A stretch of 64,000 nucleotides of DNA from contig JAMPDC010000001.1 of the NCBI GenBank assembly GCA_023665865.1, positions 1,934,662 to 1,998,661 of the forward strand, read 5' to 3'. This document shows positions 59,845 through 64,000 of the stretch, one piece after another. Positions within the stretch are counted from its first letter, which is position 1. Each line of letters starts with the position of its first letter. The stretch comes from Staphylococcus sp. (GTDB lineage: Bacteria > Bacteroidota > Bacteroidia > Bacteroidales > Muribaculaceae). Below the pieces are notes generated by a model. That model had not been told where the DNA came from. It saw only the letters and a program-made list of their open reading frames with translations, and searched no databases. Made by a program: the position numbers and the translations under genes.

Positions 59845-61317
59845 ATGAAAAAGGTCAGATTAATGCTCTGTATGATGGTGGCAGTTGCTCTCGGAGTGTC
59901 TGCGCAGTCGTATGATGAGAAAATAGCCAATGCCATGAACAGTCATGACTGGTTTGCGCTTGATTCTATATACAAGACAGCACCTCACGACTCGATCCAT
60001 GAATTTCTCGAGATCTTTTCACGTTGTCTGCTCGGCAACCGTCTCAATCGGCCTGATGTTTCGATCCCGGCGTTTCAGGAATTGCTCAATACGCAGAGTC
60101 TTGATGTCGGAAATCTTGTTTCATCCGCCTATATGTTTGGCATGGATTTAAGCCGCGTCGGCAAAAATGAGGCTGCTGCATCGATGATCAATTCGATTCT
60201 CAGTGCGTCCGCCCAATATCTTGATTCAATGACCATAGTGGGACTGACATCGACAGCCAACCGTTACGCAGCGCTGGCAGCTTACAAGCCATATCAGATT
60301 GATTTCGATGGCGCCGACGTGGGTTCTGTCCCTTTCGCCATCGTTCCGGTCGGCCCGAAAGATAAAGCATCGGTGCTCATTCATTTGCAGGACAGTTATA
60401 TCAATGGAGAGTCGGCTGACATCACTTTTGATACAGGAGCCGGTGTCAATTTGATTTCACACGAAATGGCTGAGAGATTTAAACTCACACCCCTGGAAAA
60501 CACAAGGATTACAGTCAGTGGGATCAATAACCGCGACGGATATGTCGCTGTTGCCGGAGAGTTGAAGATTGGCAATATGACGGTGAGAGATGTGCCGTTT
60601 ACGGTCGTATCGCTGTCGTCGGACAATGAGGAAGCCGACAAGTATATTGACAGCTTCAACATTGTGGTCGGGAGCGAGTTGATGTTGCAGCTTAAAGATG
60701 TGACCATTGATTTCGCCAACCGTAAGATAACAGTCCCGGCCTCAGTCCCGGGGCGGAGCGGGATCGCGCCTGATCTGTGCTTTTCGCCGACAATGAACCT
60801 TCTTGCAAAAGGGACTGTGCTATCCACGCCGATGATGATGTGTATCGACAGCGGCGACGCCTCGTTTGGCACATTGAGCAATAGCTTTTTTGAGACGCAT
60901 AAGGATTACATAACCTCACATGCCGAGCCTGATACGATAAGGGAAGCAGGGATCGGTGGCACGATCTATTCCGAGTGCTACAAGGTGCCCGATATGCCTG
61001 TCGCGCTTGGAGGCAATGTCGTCTCGCCACCGGAATTGGTTGTCAAGACCGGCGACAATTCCATGCGTGCGGACTATGACTGCATCATCGGAGTCAAAAC
61101 GCTCATGATGTTTGGCAAAGTGCGGTTTAACCTTGTGGATTTCGTCATGTCGACAGAATTGTCGGCAACGACCATGGTTGCGCCCCACTACACAGTCCCG
61201 ACTTTCAGTTATCCTAAAGGGAAGGGGCTGAATCTGTTGCAGGCCATCGGGGTTATAGGCGTAGGCATCGGTCGAGGACTCATCAACCCCAACGCCCCCG
61301 CTCACCCCGACCTGTAG
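59845..61317 (+). CDS. exported retropepsin-like aspartic protease with two Asp motifs
   Basis: A 490-residue protein with a signal peptide (MKKVRLMLCMMVAVALGVSA). A helical N-terminal region (about 22-150) is followed by an aspartyl-protease-like part. ADITFDTGAGVNLISHEMAE (Asp about 196) is a textbook retropepsin active-site motif. A second motif, MMCIDSGDASFGTLSNSFFE (Asp about 335), lies in an equivalent position one domain later, so one chain could form both halves of an active site. Bacteroidetes relatives are annotated as aspartyl protease family proteins. The last 40 residues are hydrophobic and Gly/Pro-rich. Catalysis is inferred. Confidence 0.85.
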   Translation: MKKVRLMLCMMVAVALGVSAQSYDEKIANAMNSHDWFALDSIYKTAPHDSIHEFLEIFSRCLLGNRLNRPDVSIPAFQELLNTQSLDVGNLVSSAYMFGMDLSRVGKNEAAASMINSILSASAQYLDSMTIVGLTSTANRYAALAAYKPYQIDFDGADVGSVPFAIVPVGPKDKASVLIHLQDSYINGESADITFDTGAGVNLISHEMAERFKLTPLENTRITVSGINNRDGYVAVAGELKIGNMTVRDVPFTVVSLSSDNEEADKYIDSFNIVVGSELMLQLKDVTIDFANRKITVPASVPGRSGIAPDLCFSPTMNLLAKGTVLSTPMMMCIDSGDASFGTLSNSFFETHKDYITSHAEPDTIREAGIGGTIYSECYKVPDMPVALGGNVVSPPELVVKTGDNSMRADYDCIIGVKTLMMFGKVRFNLVDFVMSTELSATTMVAPHYTVPTFSYPKGKGLNLLQAIGVIGVGIGRGLINPNAPAHPDL

Positions 61318-61627
61318 CAATGGATATTTTTTTAGCGGGTACTTTTGCATTATCGCACCTTTTTGGGGGTGGGCGGTGATTAAATTTGCGATGTAAAATC
61401 ATAAATCAAACTGAATCACTGTCATTAGGGAAATCAAAAAATCCAGATCCACGGGGAAGTCTCCGCGCCGTCCGGTTTCCGTCCGGTTTTATTTATAAGT
61501 CACTGACTGAGCACGTTGGCAATGCGGCAGCTGTCATGAGCAGTCATAATCTTGCCGAAGAGGTCATGAAAGTGGTGGATGCGTATCTCGAAAGCGGTTG
61601 CATCTCTGATGCTGAGCGCCGGGCCAT
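61318..61627. other. non-coding or degraded stretch
   Basis: This 310-base stretch between the retropepsin gene and the acyl-CoA ligase remnant contains a TACTTTTG -7-like string at 61340-61347 without a plausible gene behind it. Forward (61386-61976) and reverse (61500-61895) frames cross it but match nothing I recognise here, and the forward one runs antisense through the remnant. Probably decayed sequence. Confidence 0.45.
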
Positions 61628-61823
61628 GTCGGCTGAATGTACGCTCGTCGACATAGGGCACCATGAGCATGAGTTTCATCAGCGGTTTCTCGAGCATCGG
61701 AAAGATGCGGGTGCGGATGATCTTCTCAATGATCAGAGGCACGGTGATGATGTAGCGGGGCTGTACTTTTGCAAAGGCATCCATGATGATGCGCGGCGAA
61801 AGAACTCTTCTCTCGTCGGGATG
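61628..61823 (-). pseudogene. fragment of a long-chain acyl-CoA ligase (AMP-binding family)
   Basis: The reverse strand encodes about 65 residues (DERRVLSPRIIMDAFAKVQP, then RYIITVPLIIEKIIRTRIFP and MLEKPLMKLMLMVPYVDERT) that match the central part of Bacteroidetes long-chain fatty-acid-CoA ligases, around the segment that normally reads ...VPLVIEKIIRKKVFP.... Neither the upstream AMP-binding P-loop nor the downstream GYGxTE motif is present. The match stops abruptly near 61628 and 61823, so this is a broken insert, not a functional gene. Confidence 0.7.
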
Positions 61824-61858
61824 ATTTATGCAATGTTTGGAATATCGAAAGACGGTTG

Positions 61859-62413
61859 TCAGAAATTTAGAGCAAAACTTAAGGCCGGTGTACAATCTAT
61901 TTTATTTGAGAAAGAAGGAGCGTTGATAGATGTGACACCAACATTCAGAGCCATCATTTTTGCCTTATTACGATAATGATAGGCTGAAATTAGAAGCGGA
62001 ATACTTGATAGAGTAAGGGCTCCTCCGGATATCGTTACAATCGCACCTGCTGTTCCGGCGGCTGGGGACGCATCCAAAGCTACACCACACAAGAAAAGCC
62101 CAACAAGCGTTGCAGGAACGCCTACGCCAAATGCGCTCCATCCAACCGCACGAAGTGCCTTATATTTGCCCCATTCTTGAGTATTTTTATAATCAAATGC
62201 CATTGCTGAATTTCCGGCATAATCTGAACTCATTGTATAAGTTGGCACCATAGAAGATACCTCCGCTGGATTTGTCCCATTTCCGGAACTTAAGTCAGAT
62301 GTCAGTATGGAGGTTTCTTGTGAGTTATCAAGTGGGACAGTAATTTCGTCCTGTGAGTATGCACAAAACGAGGTGATAAGTGTGCAAAGTAAACTAAAAA
62401 AATATCGTTTCAT
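61859..62413 (-). CDS. small exported membrane protein, tandem copy A
   Basis: A 184-residue protein with a signal peptide (MKRYFFSLLCTLITSFCAYS), a polar linker (QDEITVPLDNSQETSILTSD), a conserved TQEWGKYKALRAVGWSAFGV segment leading into two hydrophobic helices (VGVPATLVGLFLCGVALDAS; IVTISGGALTLSSIPLLISA), and a C-terminal part NKAKMMALNVGVTSINAPSF ending in PALSFALNF. It is a clear duplicate of the next gene 36 bases upstream. The family is not recognised; similar short proteins occur in Bacteroidales. Function unknown. Confidence 0.7.
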   Translation of the reverse strand: MKRYFFSLLCTLITSFCAYSQDEITVPLDNSQETSILTSDLSSGNGTNPAEVSSMVPTYTMSSDYAGNSAMAFDYKNTQEWGKYKALRAVGWSAFGVGVPATLVGLFLCGVALDASPAAGTAGAIVTISGGALTLSSIPLLISAYHYRNKAKMMALNVGVTSINAPSFSNKIDCTPALSFALNF

Positions 62414-62449
62414 TGTGTATGTTATTGTATATCAAAGAAATGTAGGAAG

Positions 62450-63001
62450 TCAGAAATTAAGCGCAAAACTTAAGGCTGGAGCATAGTTTATTCTATTTGA
62501 AATGGCTGGAGCATTGATAGATGTAACACCAACATTCAGAGCCATCTTTTTAGCCTTATTGCGATAATTATATGCTGTTATAAGGATTGGAACACTGGAT
62601 ACTGTCAAGACGCCCCCTGCAATCATCATAATAGGACCAGCTGCCGAGTGTTTACCTGAGAATGAGTGTTCAAGGGCCATCTCGAACAGACCGCCAAATA
62701 AAGAGACACAACCCACTCCTAAAAATGTCCACCCGAATGTGCGGAGAGTTTTGTATTTTCCCCATTCTTGGGTCTTTTTGTAATTAAAAGGTGCTATGGG
62801 GTTTTCACTAAGACTAGAATTTAATGATGTTGATAGCACTGAAGATTGACTATATGAATTTGTCTTATTTCCGGAACTTAAGTCAGATGTCATTATGGAG
62901 GTTTCTTGTGAGTTATCAAGTGGGACAGTCATTTCGTCCTGTGAGTATGCACAAAGCGAAGTAATAAAGATGCTTAATAAAATAAATATATATCGTTTCA
63001 T
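62450..63001 (-). CDS. small exported membrane protein, tandem copy B
   Basis: A 183-residue paralogue of copy A; the ATG at 63001 (MKRYIFILLSIFITSLCAYS) is chosen by comparison with it. It has the same order of parts: signal peptide, QDEMTVPLDNSQETSIMTSD, TQEWGKYKTLRTFGWTFLGV, two hydrophobic helices, NKAKKMALNVGVTSINAPAI and the identical ending PALSFALNF. The 99 bases around the signal peptide and linker are about 95 percent identical to copy A, while the middle has diverged. The stop lies 36 bases from the copy A start, so the two are probably cotranscribed. Confidence 0.7.
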   Translation of the reverse strand: MKRYIFILLSIFITSLCAYSQDEMTVPLDNSQETSIMTSDLSSGNKTNSYSQSSVLSTSLNSSLSENPIAPFNYKKTQEWGKYKTLRTFGWTFLGVGCVSLFGGLFEMALEHSFSGKHSAAGPIMMIAGGVLTVSSVPILITAYNYRNKAKKMALNVGVTSINAPAISNRINYAPALSFALNF

Positions 63002-63195
63002 TTTATGTGTATATTTAGTATTGACAAGTATAAAGTTACACATAATCAGCATAATAACCTAATTGCTATGCGTGATATGGCTTAGTTTAACAATATCAAT
63101 GATATTTTTACTAAATTAGCTACGATACAGTTGGTAAGGAATGAACAAACGCAAATATCATTGAGACTTACCGCCCTATACCCACCATATTGTGG

Positions 63196-63651
63196 CTATT
63201 TTATTTTGCGTGCCTTGAATCTATATCTTCTGTTGTCTTGTGATGGATAAAGTACCGGGTCTTGAGGCGCAGAAGTTACCCATAATTCATTTGGCGTGAG
63301 TTTTTCTATCAGCCAATATCCTTCAATATAGCCGGCCATACGTATTACTGAAAAATTCTCGGTAGTGAACGTCCATTGGAAATAGCCGATACCATCTTTT
63401 TTATCGCTGTCAAGCCATGATCCATTAGCAAACCACCCTTTGCCGGAACGTTCAAACCTATATATGTCCGTTTCCGCCTCATACGTTTCCTCACCAAGAC
63501 TGCCGTAATCAGCCCACACCATTAGCCATTCCACATCTGTGAGCATGGCAACAGTGCCTTGTTGATCCTCATCAAGATAGCCGGATTTTCCTTCACACGA
63601 TGACAATGTCATCAACATGGATAGTAATAATACGGATAATATAGTTCTCAT
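63196..63651 (-). CDS. hypothetical lipoprotein
   Basis: A 151-residue product with a lipoprotein signal (MRTILSVLLLSMLMTLSSCE; Cys at 19) and a compact, aromatic-rich mature part (WLMVWADYG, WFANGSWLDSD, YFQWTFTTENFSVIRMAGYI, YWLIEKLTPNELWV) reminiscent of lipocalin-like Bacteroidetes lipoproteins. Its start codon overlaps the stop of the upstream gene (ATGA), so the two are translated together. No specific function. Confidence 0.7.
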   Translation of the reverse strand: MRTILSVLLLSMLMTLSSCEGKSGYLDEDQQGTVAMLTDVEWLMVWADYGSLGEETYEAETDIYRFERSGKGWFANGSWLDSDKKDGIGYFQWTFTTENFSVIRMAGYIEGYWLIEKLTPNELWVTSAPQDPVLYPSQDNRRYRFKARKIK

Positions 63652-64000
63652 TCTGTAAATGAGACGGAGAGCGTTCCGTCACCGATAAGATTCATACCTT
63701 TGACTGAAAGCCAATCGGAATTACCATTATTTGTAATGATGTAGGAATGGCTGGGCTGGGGAGTATTCAATCCGGCAACAATCAATATCCCGGCATCCGG
63801 ATTTGAGGTGTCACCCAAAGAGATCTGATACAGATAGAATTTTGATGAACTATTGGCTGATACATTCATGGTAACATATCGAGGTGCATAAAACTGTCTG
63901 GCATCGTTTCGTTCCGAAGTTACTATCATTTGAGCAAGTGGTGTCACGTTTCTTGAAGGCACAGCCAACTTCTCAATCGTAAAGTTATCAGATAAGCCAC
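63648..64000 (-). CDS. unidentified protein, 3' part (cut by right edge)
   Basis: The frame is open from the right edge to a TGA at 63648, giving the last 116 or so residues. The sequence is rich in Ser, Asn, Thr and beta-prone residues (YAPRYVTMNVSANSSSKFYL, SYIITNNGNSDWLSVKGMNL) and ends in TLSVSFTE, consistent with an extracellular or Ig-like beta-sandwich. The lipoprotein gene starts within its stop codon. No family recognised. Confidence 0.6.
   Translation of the reverse strand, partial: GLSDNFTIEKLAVPSRNVTPLAQMIVTSERNDARQFYAPRYVTMNVSANSSSKFYLYQISLGDTSNPDAGILIVAGLNTPQPSHSYIITNNGNSDWLSVKGMNLIGDGTLSVSFTE

Noticed and set aside
61386-61976. 196-codon forward frame as a gene
   Set aside because: It runs antisense through the acyl-CoA ligase fragment and into the C-terminus of membrane protein copy A, and has no start context or family match.

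Overview
The window is chromosomal DNA of a Bacteroidales bacterium, most likely a gut Muribaculaceae (S24-7) relative. The evidence is the Bacteroidetes promoter type seen many times (TTTG, about 20 bases, then TAnnTTTG), AT-rich leaders without clear Shine-Dalgarno sites, and typical Bacteroidales gene sets: rsfS-ftsH, a DUF1599/DoxX pair, an outer-membrane DUF5686 protein, TPR regulators with a C-terminal helix-turn-helix, and BACON-type lipoproteins. The family-level placement is inference. I found no rRNA, CRISPR array, complete insertion sequence or prophage. There is one tRNA, Glu(CTC).

Left part (1-36.8 kb) is mostly housekeeping. A five-gene reverse-strand efflux operon (ABC ATPase, two MacB-like permeases, MacA-like adaptor, TolC-like channel cut by the left edge) occupies 1-4.8 kb. 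It is followed by a very basic exported Spy/CpxP-like protein, exonuclease III, and a divergent pair of glycosidases (GH3 with a PA14 insert, and GH105) with two clear promoters between them. Then come alaS, a flavodoxin-like oxidoreductase behind an AraC regulator, clpC, divergent gyrA with a TPR protein, DUF1599 and DoxX proteins, nhaA, pgk, a YjbQ protein, a split ThrE-type exporter with a LysR regulator, an S9 peptidase, an inverted-repeat element, tRNA-Glu, rsfS and ftsH.

Middle part. Downstream of the strong ftsH terminator lies an accessory block (36.9-44.9 kb). It holds a collapsed DUF1016 (YhcG-like) remnant, a membrane-anchored TPR/HTH regulator, two paralogous outer-membrane beta-barrel proteins, and between them a 56-residue membrane microprotein and a membrane-anchored S41 peptidase. 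This is the best candidate here for an undescribed system. Next, on the reverse strand, is an oxalate module: frc, oxc and an AEC-family carrier (the same three kinds of gene as E. coli yfdW-yfdU-yfdV), with pyruvate:ferredoxin oxidoreductase directly downstream. Every gap in this run contains a hairpin.

Right part. A split chromate transporter pair runs into folC, whose 3' end overlaps a convergent CYTH-domain gene. The large DUF5686 outer-membrane protein follows. The last 5 kb is accessory: a BACON-like lipoprotein, a retropepsin-like exported protein with two Asp motifs, a remnant of a long-chain acyl-CoA ligase, two tandemly duplicated small membrane proteins with patchy DNA identity, another lipoprotein, and an unidentified gene cut by the right edge.
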